Source of the DNA: Antarctobacter heliothermus
GTDB taxonomy: Bacteria; Pseudomonadota; Alphaproteobacteria; Rhodobacterales; Rhodobacteraceae
Assembly (NCBI RefSeq): GCF_002237555.1
Contig: NZ_CP022542.1
Coordinates: forward strand, 90,468 to 154,467
Reading direction: 5' to 3'
DNA: 64,000 nt
Shown: positions 42,199 through 52,492 of the stretch, piece by piece
Layout: each line of letters begins with the position of its first letter
Position numbering within the stretch: position 1 is the first letter of the stretch
Made by a program: the position numbers and the translations under genes
Notes under the pieces: generated by a model
The model's database searches: none
Told to the model about the DNA's origin: nothing
The model's input: the letters and a program-made list of their open reading frames with translations, nothing else

Positions 42199-42992
42199 GT
42201 CGCATCATCCAGCGGTCGTGGCCCCGGAATGCCGCCAAACAGGCTCCATGCCTGGCTGATCGTCGTTCCGGTATCGACCAGCAGATTGGCCCCCGTGATG
42301 CCCGAGGCCTTGTCAGATGCCAGAAAGGAAACCGCATTGGCGACTTCTTCCGAGGTCACGAGACGGCCCAACGCGGTCATTTCGATCGGGTTCGTGGTAT
42401 AGCGCGCGCCGGTTCTGATGCGTTCCGCGACGCGCTCGGTCATCACGACACCCGGCGAGACAGCGTTGAAACGCACGCCGCTGCGCCCCCATTCCATTGC
42501 CATGCCTTCGATCAGAAGGTTGACCGCCGCCTTGGACGAACAATAGGCCAGCATCCGGGCAGACCGCACACCGTTCCACGACGACAGGGCCACAAACGAC
42601 CCGCCCCCGCGCGCCGCCATGCGTTTGGCAAAGGCGACCGAGACCAGATAGGTGCCCCGATGCACAAGCGCAACGATGCGATCCCAATCGGCTATATCGG
42701 TTTCTTCCGCAGGCTTCAGCGCCTGAAAGGTTGCAGCCGAGTGTACGACGGTGCGGACCGGACCGACCTCGCGTTCGATGGTTTCGGCGGCGGCCTCGAC
42801 GTTGTCAGGATCAAGAATGTCGAGCGCTTGCGCCACCCCCCCGCAGGCCTCTGCCACGGTCCGGGCCTTGTCGATGTCGATGTCGGCAACAACCACACGC
42901 CAGCCTTCCTGAGCGAGGGTGGAGCAGATGATCTGTCCGATGCCGCCGGCTCCGCCGGTCACCACCGCGACGGGCTTGTCGGTGTCGTTCAT
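42195..42992 (-). CDS. Short-chain dehydrogenase/reductase (SDR)
   Basis: 265 aa classical SDR. Cofactor motif VVTGGAGGIGQIICSTL (TGxxxGxG) at about 10-26, Asp in VVVADIDIDKA favouring NAD(H), active-site Ser in FVALSSWNG and YxxxK in AYCSSKAA, then the usual VSPGVV segment. It oxidises a secondary alcohol or reduces a ketone. AAGGAG precedes the ATG, 1 bp from the AroQ stop. In this cluster it may act on the same hydroaromatic or sugar-like substrate as the neighbouring AroQ-type and TIM-barrel enzymes. Confidence 0.88.
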   Translation of the reverse strand: MNDTDKPVAVVTGGAGGIGQIICSTLAQEGWRVVVADIDIDKARTVAEACGGVAQALDILDPDNVEAAAETIEREVGPVRTVVHSAATFQALKPAEETDIADWDRIVALVHRGTYLVSVAFAKRMAARGGGSFVALSSWNGVRSARMLAYCSSKAAVNLLIEGMAMEWGRSGVRFNAVSPGVVMTERVAERIRTGARYTTNPIEMTALGRLVTSEEVANAVSFLASDKASGITGANLLVDTGTTISQAWSLFGGIPGPRPLDDAT

Positions 42993-42993
42993 C

Positions 42994-43455
42994 TCATGTC
43001 TCCTTCTGGGCAGCTTCAGCCGCCATGTCGTTCAGCAAATCCAGCGCCGCCAGATAGCCGCGCGGACCGAACCCCGCGATCACGCCCGTCACGGCACGGC
43101 GCACGACCGAAATATGCCGATCTGCGCGCGTCGGATCCCGATGAACGTTGGAAAAGTGCAGCTCGATGGTTGGACATTCCAGCGCCGCAAGCGCATCTGT
43201 GATCATCAGGGATGTATGGGTCAACGCCGTCGCATTGATGATCAAACCGTCGACACCATCCAGTGCCTCGTGGATCCAGTCCACGAGCACGCCTTCGTGG
43301 TTGGATTGACGAAAATCCACCTCGACCTGATGCTCTTTGGCCCAGTCCTGTACCATCGTGTCAACATCGGCCAGCGATATTCCGTTGTAGGCCGCATTCT
43401 TGCGCCGACCCATGATGTCGAGATTGGGTCCGTTAAGTATCATGATACGGGGCAT
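42994..43455 (-). CDS. aroQ: Type II 3-dehydroquinate dehydratase (AroQ family)
   Basis: 153 aa with all family motifs: LNGPNLDIMG at the N-terminus, Tyr in AAYNGISLADVD, QSNHEGVLVDWIHEA, INATALTHTSLMITDAL with catalytic His, and ELHFSNVHRDP, and GFGPRGY. It dehydrates 3-dehydroquinate to 3-dehydroshikimate as a dodecamer. Here it is embedded in a catabolic and transport cluster, so a catabolic role (quinate use, or a related cyclic acid) is more likely than aromatic amino acid synthesis. GAGG lies upstream of the ATG. Confidence 0.9.
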   Translation of the reverse strand: MPRIMILNGPNLDIMGRRKNAAYNGISLADVDTMVQDWAKEHQVEVDFRQSNHEGVLVDWIHEALDGVDGLIINATALTHTSLMITDALAALECPTIELHFSNVHRDPTRADRHISVVRRAVTGVIAGFGPRGYLAALDLLNDMAAEAAQKET

Positions 43456-43484
43456 GTGTTTTCCTCTTTTGCTATGGACGCGCG

Positions 43485-45062
43485 TCAGCTGCGTGCCGCA
43501 ATCAGACTTGCACCGCGCTCGGCAAGCATCACCACGGTGGCATGGGCATTTCCGATGGGGGGCGTCGGCATGACAGAGGCATCCACAACGCGCAAGCCTT
43601 CGGTCCCGCGAACGCGCAATGCGCCATCCACGACCGAGGCCGCATCATCCCCCATCCGGCAGGTGCCGGCGAAATGGTATCCCGACGCGCCGCGATCACG
43701 GGCAAAGGCAAGGATCGCCTCGGCGTCGTCGGGTGTCTCTGGGCCCGGCAGGGTTTCGCCACGCGACCAGCGCGCCAATGCGGGCTCTTCGAACAGGCTG
43801 CGGATCAGTCGTATACAGGCAACAATGCCCTGCCGGTCGCTTTCTGCGCTCAGATAGCGCGGATCAATGGCCGGGGCCGTCGCTGTATCCGCATCGACCG
43901 CCATCACCGTACCGCGGCTCTCACCCGGAGACAGCCAGGCACCGATGGTCATGCCCGGTTCGCGCTCCAGCGTACCCGGCCCGGAGAAACTGCCCGGAGC
44001 AAAGCTGATCTGGACGTTCGGGATTGCCGTCTCACCGTCAAGCGACAGGATTGCCGCTGCAGCGCCTGCCCCCATGGTCAGCATCCCCTCACCCTTGAAG
44101 ACGTAGCGGAGCACCTCGCGAACCACCGAAAGCCCGCGCGTGCGTTCATTGATGGTGGCAATGCCGCCGACCCGGTGCGCCACCCGCAGCAGGAAATGGT
44201 CCCGCATGTCCCGACCAACGGCCGGTGACGATGCGACAACCGGCACCCCCAGCTTGGCAAGATGTGCCGGATCGCCAATCCCCGAAACCTGCAGCAGCTG
44301 CGGTGAGCGCATGGCCCCGGCGCAAAGCACCACCTCACGGCTGGCGCGGACGTCGTGTTCAGTACCGCCACGACGAAACCGCACCCCGACAGCGCGGCGT
44401 CCATCAAAGACAACACGGGTCACCTGAGCACCGGTCTGCACCTGAAGGTTCGGCCGTTTTCGGGCGGCGCGCAGATAGCTTTGGGCGGTCTGACTGCGAA
44501 AACGCCCCTTTCGGGCCTGCTGAAAGGGCGACGCGCCCCGGCGCACCGGGCCGTTCATGTCCGGGTTTGCGGGAATACCCGCCGTCGTACATGCCTCGAT
44601 AAAGGCGCGGGTCAGCGGGTGGGTATCGGAGAAATCCGATACCGTCAGTATCCCCTGCTGCCCACGTCCGGGACCGCCCGGGGCATAGCTTTCCGCCTTG
44701 GCCAGGATTGGCTCCAGCGTTTCCCAATCCCAACCGCGGGTGTTCCAGTCCGCAATGTCCTCGGGTTGCGGGCGGACATGCAGCATCCCGTTGAGCGAAC
44801 CGCTGCCGCCCAGCATCTTGCCCTGCGGGATCTTCACCCGGCGACCATCGAGCGTGGATTGCGGCTCACTGGCATCCAGCCAGTTGAAACGGGCATCGTG
44901 CTGCAGGAACAGGCAGGCGGCTGGAACATGGATCCAGGGGTGCCAGTCGCGTGGTCCTGCCTCAAGCAGAAGAACACGGACCTTGGGGTCCTCGGACAGG
45001 CGCGCCGCGACCACGCACCCCGCCGCCCCGCCTCCTACAATGACATAATCCGCCTCAAGCAT
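43485..45062 (-). CDS. GMC-family FAD oxidoreductase (choline-dehydrogenase-like)
   Basis: 525 aa. N-terminal ADYVIVGGGAAGCVVAARLSE (FAD dinucleotide fold), GMC signature KMLGGSGSLNGMLHVR, second signature region at CAGAMRSPQLLQVSGIG, and C-terminal catalytic His in ASGYHFAGTCRMG with a following Asn in PIGNAHATVVML. It oxidises a primary or secondary alcohol to the carbonyl, passing electrons to the respiratory chain or oxygen. Directly downstream of an aldehyde dehydrogenase gene (18 bp), so alcohol to aldehyde to acid conversion is likely. Confidence 0.9.
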   Translation of the reverse strand: MLEADYVIVGGGAAGCVVAARLSEDPKVRVLLLEAGPRDWHPWIHVPAACLFLQHDARFNWLDASEPQSTLDGRRVKIPQGKMLGGSGSLNGMLHVRPQPEDIADWNTRGWDWETLEPILAKAESYAPGGPGRGQQGILTVSDFSDTHPLTRAFIEACTTAGIPANPDMNGPVRRGASPFQQARKGRFRSQTAQSYLRAARKRPNLQVQTGAQVTRVVFDGRRAVGVRFRRGGTEHDVRASREVVLCAGAMRSPQLLQVSGIGDPAHLAKLGVPVVASSPAVGRDMRDHFLLRVAHRVGGIATINERTRGLSVVREVLRYVFKGEGMLTMGAGAAAAILSLDGETAIPNVQISFAPGSFSGPGTLEREPGMTIGAWLSPGESRGTVMAVDADTATAPAIDPRYLSAESDRQGIVACIRLIRSLFEEPALARWSRGETLPGPETPDDAEAILAFARDRGASGYHFAGTCRMGDDAASVVDGALRVRGTEGLRVVDASVMPTPPIGNAHATVVMLAERGASLIAARS

Positions 45063-45080
45063 GATCTTACCTTTTCGCGT

Positions 45081-46535
<1,455 letters not shown>

Positions 46536-46552
46536 TGTTCTTGTCCTTCAAC

Positions 46553-48397
46553 TCAATCTTCGATGGGCTTCAGGCCGAAATCTCCTGCGTATCCGGGTTC
46601 GATCCGGGCATCGATCAGGTAGCGGCCTCCGCCGCGCACGATTTCGCGGCCCTTGGCGATCGCCGCCCTGAGACCTTCGGCGGTGCGCACCGGCCCTTCG
46701 CCGTCGAACCCCTGCGCACGGGCCATCGCAACAAGATCCACTTCGGGATCGGTCAGGCGCTGTCCGATCCAGCGGTTCGCAACCGGGCGCGAGCGCGCGA
46801 CCGCAACCACTTCCTGATGTCGCTCGTCGTTGAAATATGAGGTATTGTTGCCGATAATCACCAAGAGAGGCAGATCCAGATGCGCCGCGGTCCACAGCGC
46901 CGTGATGCCCATCACCGTATCGCCGTCGCCCAGCACCGCAGTGACCACACGGTCCGAGTTGCGCAGCGCCAGCGCCGCACCCACCGCATGTGCAGGACCG
47001 ATGCCCACAGCGCCGCCGCCGTCCTTGCCCAGATAGGCAAGCGGATCGTTGAAACGGCAGGCCGTACGCGGCCACCCCAGAGGCAGGCGCACAAAGGTCG
47101 TGTCGCCTGCATCGCCAAGGGCCCGCACCGACATCGCGAAATCACCCAGCGAAATGCAATCCTCGCGGTCGCCTTCGGGTTCCACAGGCAGCCAGCTGGT
47201 CCAGTGTGGCCCTGAAAAATCCCATTCGCTACCCTGCTTCGGGCCGTCAAAAGCGGTCACCAGCTGATGCGTCAACGCATCGGGATGCGCCAGCAGCGGA
47301 ATATCAGCGGCAGGCAGCGCCTGCAGGTCCATCGCCCAGCCATTGGCGACCAGTTGGTCCATCGAGCACGAAATGATCAGTGTCTCGACCGGTGTCTGCG
47401 ACTGTGCCTCTCCCGAACAACTGCGCAGGAAACCTGCGAGATCCAGCCAGTCAAAGCTGACGATCAGGTCGGCGGCAGCAACGATGTCCTTTTCCTCTTG
47501 TGTGCGGTGTTCGGCGCAAGGGGCCACGATGTGCTGCGGATGGTCGGTCGGAAAGGCGGCGGCATTGTGGATGCTGGTCATGACAGCCGCGCCCGCTGCC
47601 TCGGCAAGCTTGACACGCGCGTCCCAGTCGGCCTGATCGCGCGACATGCGACCAAACAGAAACAGGGGGCGGCGGGCCGCCCCGATCGCGGCCACTGTCC
47701 GCTCAAGCGACGCACTTGGTGCGCCGGGGCGCTCTGCGGTGCGAAAGCGTTCGAGCGGCGGCACCTTGACCGGCGCGTCCAGCCGACGTTCCTGCACCGC
47801 GACATCCAGACAGACATAGGTCGGCCCAAAGGGCGCGGTCGTGGCAATCTGATGTGCGCGGATCACGGACTCGACACTTGCCTCTGTCGAGGCGGGCTGG
47901 TCGTCCCACTTCACATAGCCACGCACCAAGGCACCCTGATCGCGGGAGGTGTGAATCCAGTCAATCCAGGGGCGGCGCTTATGCGAGTCCACCGGGCCGG
48001 TCGCGCCGATGATCACCATCGGCTGACGGTCGCACCAGGCATTGTAGACGGTCATGGCCGCATGCATCAGCCCGACGTTGGAGTGCAACGCAACTGCCAT
48101 GGGGCGATCCGTTGCACGCGCATATCCGTCGGCGATCGCAACGGCATGTTCCTCGTGCAGGCACACAACCATTTGCGGGTTAGAGTTGCCCAGCCCGTTG
48201 ACCAGAGAGTCGTGCAGACCCCGGAAACTGGACCCCGGTACAAGCGCAATGAACTCAAGACCAAGATCTTGCAGAACCTGTGCGACAGCATCACTGCCCC
48301 ACGAGCCGAACTCGGCTGCGGCGTCACCAGGCTCCGGGCGCTCAAGGCCGGCAAGGCGAGCGTCCGCGCGTGATCCGACGGAATCGTGCTTTGTCAT
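46553..48397 (-). CDS. Thiamine-diphosphate-dependent decarboxylase-like enzyme
   Basis: 614 aa, the three-domain architecture of acetolactate synthase / benzoylformate decarboxylase. N-terminal domain with catalytic Glu in CLHEEHAVAIADGYARA; middle domain around 205-340; C-terminal TPP-binding domain with GDGDTVMGITALWTAAH and GNNTSYFND, the Mg-TPP motif. It probably decarboxylates a 2-oxo acid to an aldehyde or ligates two such units. GGGGAGA precedes the ATG. First gene of the minus-strand cluster, divergent from the double-HTH LysR. Its C-terminal part is duplicated as the fragment at 2812-3264. Confidence 0.88.
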   Translation of the reverse strand: MTKHDSVGSRADARLAGLERPEPGDAAAEFGSWGSDAVAQVLQDLGLEFIALVPGSSFRGLHDSLVNGLGNSNPQMVVCLHEEHAVAIADGYARATDRPMAVALHSNVGLMHAAMTVYNAWCDRQPMVIIGATGPVDSHKRRPWIDWIHTSRDQGALVRGYVKWDDQPASTEASVESVIRAHQIATTAPFGPTYVCLDVAVQERRLDAPVKVPPLERFRTAERPGAPSASLERTVAAIGAARRPLFLFGRMSRDQADWDARVKLAEAAGAAVMTSIHNAAAFPTDHPQHIVAPCAEHRTQEEKDIVAAADLIVSFDWLDLAGFLRSCSGEAQSQTPVETLIISCSMDQLVANGWAMDLQALPAADIPLLAHPDALTHQLVTAFDGPKQGSEWDFSGPHWTSWLPVEPEGDREDCISLGDFAMSVRALGDAGDTTFVRLPLGWPRTACRFNDPLAYLGKDGGGAVGIGPAHAVGAALALRNSDRVVTAVLGDGDTVMGITALWTAAHLDLPLLVIIGNNTSYFNDERHQEVVAVARSRPVANRWIGQRLTDPEVDLVAMARAQGFDGEGPVRTAEGLRAAIAKGREIVRGGGRYLIDARIEPGYAGDFGLKPIED

Positions 48398-48524
48398 GTC
48401 TCTCCCCCAAGCATCTACAGGCTCCTCCAGCCCACGAGTGCATCATGGCATCTGACGCACAGGCCTGAGAAATGCAGAGTGGCGCGCAGTTATAAAAAAT
48501 GGTTACGCTACGCTGAAAGACGAT
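48398..48524. promoter_or_regulatory. Divergent promoter region of the catabolic cluster
   Basis: 127 bp between the TPP-enzyme gene (minus) and the double-HTH LysR gene (plus). It contains an AT-rich TTATAAAAAATGG segment near 48490. No clear consensus promoter was found. By analogy it should contain the regulator's binding site. Confidence 0.45.
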
Positions 48525-49739
48525 ATGGAATTCTTGCCAATGACTCCCCCTCCTCCTGCCCAGTTTGACCTTGCGGCATCCGGACTGCGCAAGCTGCGCA
48601 TGGCGCTGACAGTGGCGCAATCCGGCCGATTTTCTCTGGCAGCGGACCAGCTGGGCGTCAGCCAACCGGCGGTGACGCGAGCGGTTGCATCACTTGAAGA
48701 CGCTATCGGTCTGGCCCTGTTCGACCGATCCACAGTGCATGTCGCCCAGACCGAAGCAGGCACTATCGTTATTGGCCGCGCAGCGCGCGCCTTTGCCCAT
48801 CTGGTCGGTCCGGATGGTTCGGCAAACCTCGTGCAGGCATCAGACCATGAGCTCCGCGCGTTGTTGGCCACGCAGGAACAACGTTCCATTGTGCGGGCGG
48901 CCAGGGTACTTGGCCTGAGTCCGCCCGCAGTCTCGCGGTCCTTGTTGACATTGGAACGCCGACTGGGACGAAAACTGTATCGCCGTACAAGACTGGGCCT
49001 GCTGCCCGAACCGGGATCCGAAACCCTCACCCGACGGATCAAGCTGGCCTACAGCGAATTGCGTCAGGCCGAAGACGATCTGGCGGTCCTGGTCGGCCGT
49101 GGGAAAGGGCGACTTTCCATTGGAACACTGCCGATTGCGCGATCAGGTCTGGTGCCTTCGGCGACGCTGGCGACGCTGGATAGCTTTCCTGACGCCGAGA
49201 TCACTTTGCAGGACGGCACTTGGGACAGCCTGGCACAACAACTGCGCGACGGGGACATCGATCTGGTTGTCGGCTCTATTCGTCGCCTTGATGACGATCC
49301 CGGGCTGACGGCGCGCACGCTGTTTGACGACACCATCGCCATCGTGGCGGGGGCCAAACATCCCCTCACCGGGATCCCCCACCCCCGGCTGAGCGACATG
49401 TTGGCATATCGTTGGATACTGCCTTTGCAGGGTGTTCCACTGCGCACCCAGTTCGAGGCGCTGGTGACGGACTCCGGCGGTGTCCTGCCCGACGGGGTCA
49501 TCTCGACGGACTCGACCGCGGCCCTGCGCACCTTTTTGCTGGACAGCGACCGCCTCGCGATTGCCGCACACCAACAAGTGCGCGATGACGTCAACCGAGG
49601 CCTGCTGTCCCTTCTGCCAATGCAGGTGCCCCGGACGCGCCGCGCCATCGGCATGACGACACGACGAGATCACACTCCGACCGCCCTGTTCGAATGTTTT
49701 GTCGAGAAACTCGTTTCAGCCGCCGCAACTTATGCGTAA
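48525..49739 (+). CDS. LysR-type regulator with two N-terminal HTH domains
   Basis: 404 aa, about 100 longer than ordinary LysR proteins. The extra length is a second DNA-binding domain: first HTH at about 22-80 (GRFSLAADQLGVSQPAVTRA), second at about 104-165 (SIVRAARVLGLSPPAVSRSL). A LysR substrate-binding domain follows (LSIGTLPIARSGLVPSATLA, VVGSIRRL, LFDDTIAIVAGAKHPL). Double-HTH LysR regulators are a known minority type. Divergent from the TPP-enzyme gene, it is the probable activator of that cluster. Confidence 0.85.
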   Translation: MEFLPMTPPPPAQFDLAASGLRKLRMALTVAQSGRFSLAADQLGVSQPAVTRAVASLEDAIGLALFDRSTVHVAQTEAGTIVIGRAARAFAHLVGPDGSANLVQASDHELRALLATQEQRSIVRAARVLGLSPPAVSRSLLTLERRLGRKLYRRTRLGLLPEPGSETLTRRIKLAYSELRQAEDDLAVLVGRGKGRLSIGTLPIARSGLVPSATLATLDSFPDAEITLQDGTWDSLAQQLRDGDIDLVVGSIRRLDDDPGLTARTLFDDTIAIVAGAKHPLTGIPHPRLSDMLAYRWILPLQGVPLRTQFEALVTDSGGVLPDGVISTDSTAALRTFLLDSDRLAIAAHQQVRDDVNRGLLSLLPMQVPRTRRAIGMTTRRDHTPTALFECFVEKLVSAAATYA

Positions 49740-49811
49740 AACTGAGGGCCTGCCGAAATTCGTCCGTGGGCGAAGGGGCACCAGCGCTCTGAAAACATGC
49801 CAGGTGGAACA

Positions 49812-50738
49812 ATGAACGATCGCCAGCTTCGCTATTTTTCCAAGGTCGTCGAGGTCGGCAACATGACCCGTGCCGCTGCCATGCTCAACGTGGCCCAGCC
49901 TGCGCTGGGTCTGCAAATCCGGCAGCTTGAAGAAGAGTTCGGAGTGTCGCTTCTCGATCGCCATTCCCGCGGCGTCGAAGCGACGCCCGAGGGCACTCTT
50001 CTGTATAATCATGCGGTAGAGATCCTTGCCCGCTTCGAGCAGGCCGAAAAGGAGTTACGCGCTGCGGCCGAAAACGCAGTCGAGGTTATCGCGCTCGGGA
50101 TCACTCACTCGATCATGCGGCTGGTCGGACAGGATTTGCTGCAGGCCGCCAGACAGAACCTCGATGGCGTTCGACTGAGCCTGACAGAAGAGCCCAGCCT
50201 GACCCTCCTGCGCGAGCTGGAGGCTGGTCACGTCGATCTGATCCTGACCTATACGCCCACCACCTCATCCGGGTTGGTACAAGTGCCGCTGCAGGAAGAA
50301 GAACTTCTCTTCGCCCGTCGTCGACGCGATGGCGACACCAGCGGCGAGGTGATCACGTTGAGCGCCCTTCTGGAGCATTCTCTGGTTCTAGCCGGGGAAC
50401 GTGATCCAATCCGGCGCATGGTCGATGAAGCCGCATCTGCGGCTGGCACACCGGCGGATATTCACTACGAGGTGCAATCCCTGATGGCCACACGGCAGAC
50501 AGTCCTGAACGGAGACGCTGCCTCTATCCTGCCCTACGGCGTGGTGGCCGACGAGGTGTCGCAGGGGCTGGTGAGCGTATTCCAGATCGAAGGTGCCCCG
50601 TTCCGTCGCACGCTCTACATGACACGTTCGATCCGCTCCTCGTGCTTTCGTAACGAGGAGCGGATCATGCGGCTGCTTCGGTGCGTGATCCGCCAGCTGG
50701 AGGTGGAACTGGGTGACCTCGCGCGGAAGCTGCCCTGA
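49812..50738 (+). CDS. LysR-family regulator
   Basis: 308 aa from the ATG at 49812, with AGGTGG upstream. HTH: GNMTRAAAMLNVAQPALGLQIRQLE; effector domain with VIALGITHSIMRLVGQDLL, VDLILTYTP and GDAASILPYGVV. The HTH with QPALGLQIRQLE resembles the Nac / CysB-like LysR group. Convergent with the dihydroxyphthalate-decarboxylase-like gene, 21 bp apart; it may regulate that gene or the catabolic cluster. Confidence 0.87.
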   Translation: MNDRQLRYFSKVVEVGNMTRAAAMLNVAQPALGLQIRQLEEEFGVSLLDRHSRGVEATPEGTLLYNHAVEILARFEQAEKELRAAAENAVEVIALGITHSIMRLVGQDLLQAARQNLDGVRLSLTEEPSLTLLRELEAGHVDLILTYTPTTSSGLVQVPLQEEELLFARRRRDGDTSGEVITLSALLEHSLVLAGERDPIRRMVDEAASAAGTPADIHYEVQSLMATRQTVLNGDAASILPYGVVADEVSQGLVSVFQIEGAPFRRTLYMTRSIRSSCFRNEERIMRLLRCVIRQLEVELGDLARKLP

Positions 50739-50759
50739 TCTGCGTCTGTCGCGAGGAGC

Positions 50760-51749
50760 TCAGATCCGCGCAACATCCAGCGTGGCCGGATGGAACAAGT
50801 CCTCGGCAGACAACCGGACGGGCGAAAGGCCCTGTCTGTAATGATGGTCGATAAAGGACTGCACGACGTGGCGGTTGGCCTCATAGCCATATGACCAGAA
50901 ATCATCGCCAAGCAGTTCGCGCGCGCCCTTGAACCCTTCCTCGATAAAAGGAAGCGTGACCTTGGTGGCCGAGGTGTCGCGCAGCCGCGACAGGCACAGG
51001 GCCTTGGATTGTTCAAACGCCTTCTGAACGGTCGCAGGCAGCCACGGATGCTGTTCGACCAGACTGCGGCGGATACCCAACGTGTGCATGATCGGAAAGA
51101 TTTTCGTCCGGGCGTACCAGTCGCGCGCCGCAGTTATCGGGTCGTCGAACAGCCAGCGCACCCGCCCGTCGCCGTTCAGGCTGGAGGGCATGCGCGGTCC
51201 GAGCAAGGCATCAATCTCGCCCTCGGCCAGCATGCTGGCAAGCGTACGGTCAGCGGGTGCATCAACAAGGTTGACCCCCTCGGGTAGGGTCAAATGGATC
51301 TTTTCCTTGCGGCCCAGCTCCTCAATCCCGCCCCGAACCCATTCGATCTCGGATGGCTTGATGCCGTAGTCATCCTCAAGAATGGCACGCGCCCAGACAT
51401 TGGCGGTGAGTTGGTATTCCCCCACACCGATGCGGCGGCCTCGCAGGTCCTCAGGCTTACGGATCCCCGAAGCCGCATTGATGTAGAACGCCGTATGGCG
51501 GAACGCACGAGACGGAAACACCGGGATCGGTACATAGGGACATTCGCCGCGGGCCATCTTCAGGACGGTAGAGCTCATCGACAGTTCACAGATGTCGAAA
51601 TCTTCGCTGCGGAAGGCGCGAAAGAAAATTTCTTCCGGCGACAAACGGAGGAATACCGGGTCCACTCCATCAATCTGCACATCGCCGTCGATTAGTGGTC
51701 GCATTCGGTCGTAATCGCCAACCGCAACCGACAATCTAAGGTCCTGCAT
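50760..51749 (-). CDS. 4,5-dihydroxyphthalate decarboxylase-like protein
   Basis: 329 aa of the periplasmic-binding-protein-like fold used by 4,5-dihydroxyphthalate decarboxylases: AVGDYDRMRPLIDGDV near the start, EEIFFRAFRSEDFDICELSM, RHTAFYINAASGIRKPEDL, GRRIGVGEYQLTANVWARAIL, and HTLGIRRSLVEQHPWL. No signal peptide, so it acts in the cytoplasm; this separates it from ABC transporter binding proteins. The reference reaction gives protocatechuate, linking it with the QuiC product, but many homologues have other substrates. GGGAGGA precedes the ATG. Confidence 0.75.
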   Translation of the reverse strand: MQDLRLSVAVGDYDRMRPLIDGDVQIDGVDPVFLRLSPEEIFFRAFRSEDFDICELSMSSTVLKMARGECPYVPIPVFPSRAFRHTAFYINAASGIRKPEDLRGRRIGVGEYQLTANVWARAILEDDYGIKPSEIEWVRGGIEELGRKEKIHLTLPEGVNLVDAPADRTLASMLAEGEIDALLGPRMPSSLNGDGRVRWLFDDPITAARDWYARTKIFPIMHTLGIRRSLVEQHPWLPATVQKAFEQSKALCLSRLRDTSATKVTLPFIEEGFKGARELLGDDFWSYGYEANRHVVQSFIDHHYRQGLSPVRLSAEDLFHPATLDVARI

Positions 51750-52492
51750 GGTGTTCCTCCCTTTTCCAGTCCTGCTCTATTGAGCCTGTCCAGTACTTAG
51801 GGGGTTCCCCTGCTTGGCGTCCAAGGCAAAGGGCTTTGGTCAGAAATACCATTTTTGAAGCTGTCGTGGGGCCGTCGCAATTTGCGGCCGTCCCTTTGAT
51901 ACCGCTGTTGGGTCCTTGCTTCCCTCACAAAGCATGGACCAAAGATCAGAGCGCAGCACGAAATCACGGCGGGTCCAATTTGCATCCGGTCCCGTTTCAG
52001 TCCCGATACTCGGAATAAACTCGGCCTGAAGCGGGACGAAATAGGGTCATAATGAAGAACTAAGGGTGAAACTGGCCTCTACATCTGGCCTCCGAAAGCA
52101 GAGGCCAATAGGGTTTCGGGACCAAAGCTGACAACAAAAACATAAAAATATAAATTAAATCAATGACTAAAGCGTTTCAGATAAAGCCTGCATCACCGAA
52201 TTTTCAGCACTCTGAGCTAATCCACGTCCCGATGCCTTCATGCGTTTTCGCGCCTCTCCCAGCCAAGACAGCCCAGCCGAAAACTCCATCGTCAAACGGT
52301 CCAGTTTTCTGTCGGCAGAGCATGATTTCTGGCTTCATGCGGCCTTGGTTTCCAGTCTCGATTTCGTTGCGAATTCCTGCGGCATGAGATTGCCAAGGGA
52401 CGACAGGATCAAACGATGGACGGCGAAGCGAAAGACAGTGCGGCGGGACTATACCCGCCACAGGCCGTTGCGCCCATATTCCATCTGGCCGC
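51750..52492. other. Gene-free region of about 740 bp
   Basis: No supported gene. It contains an inverted repeat TGGCCTCT / AGAGGCCA near 52074-52111 and AT-rich sequence around 52130-52165. The last 60 bp (from about 52435) are the downstream region of the subtilase gene and match 28763-28836. Small open frames across 52160-52500 show no recognisable family. This may be old insertion debris. Confidence 0.45.
52442..52459 (-). terminator. Hairpin after the subtilase gene
   Basis: GGCGGG-ACTATA-CCCGCC, 34 bp after the stop codon; identical to 28767-28784 after the subtilase relic. Confidence 0.55.

Noticed and set aside
46590..46620. tRNA-like GGTTCGATCC segment
   Set aside because: It is inside the TPP-enzyme coding sequence and no cloverleaf can be drawn around it.
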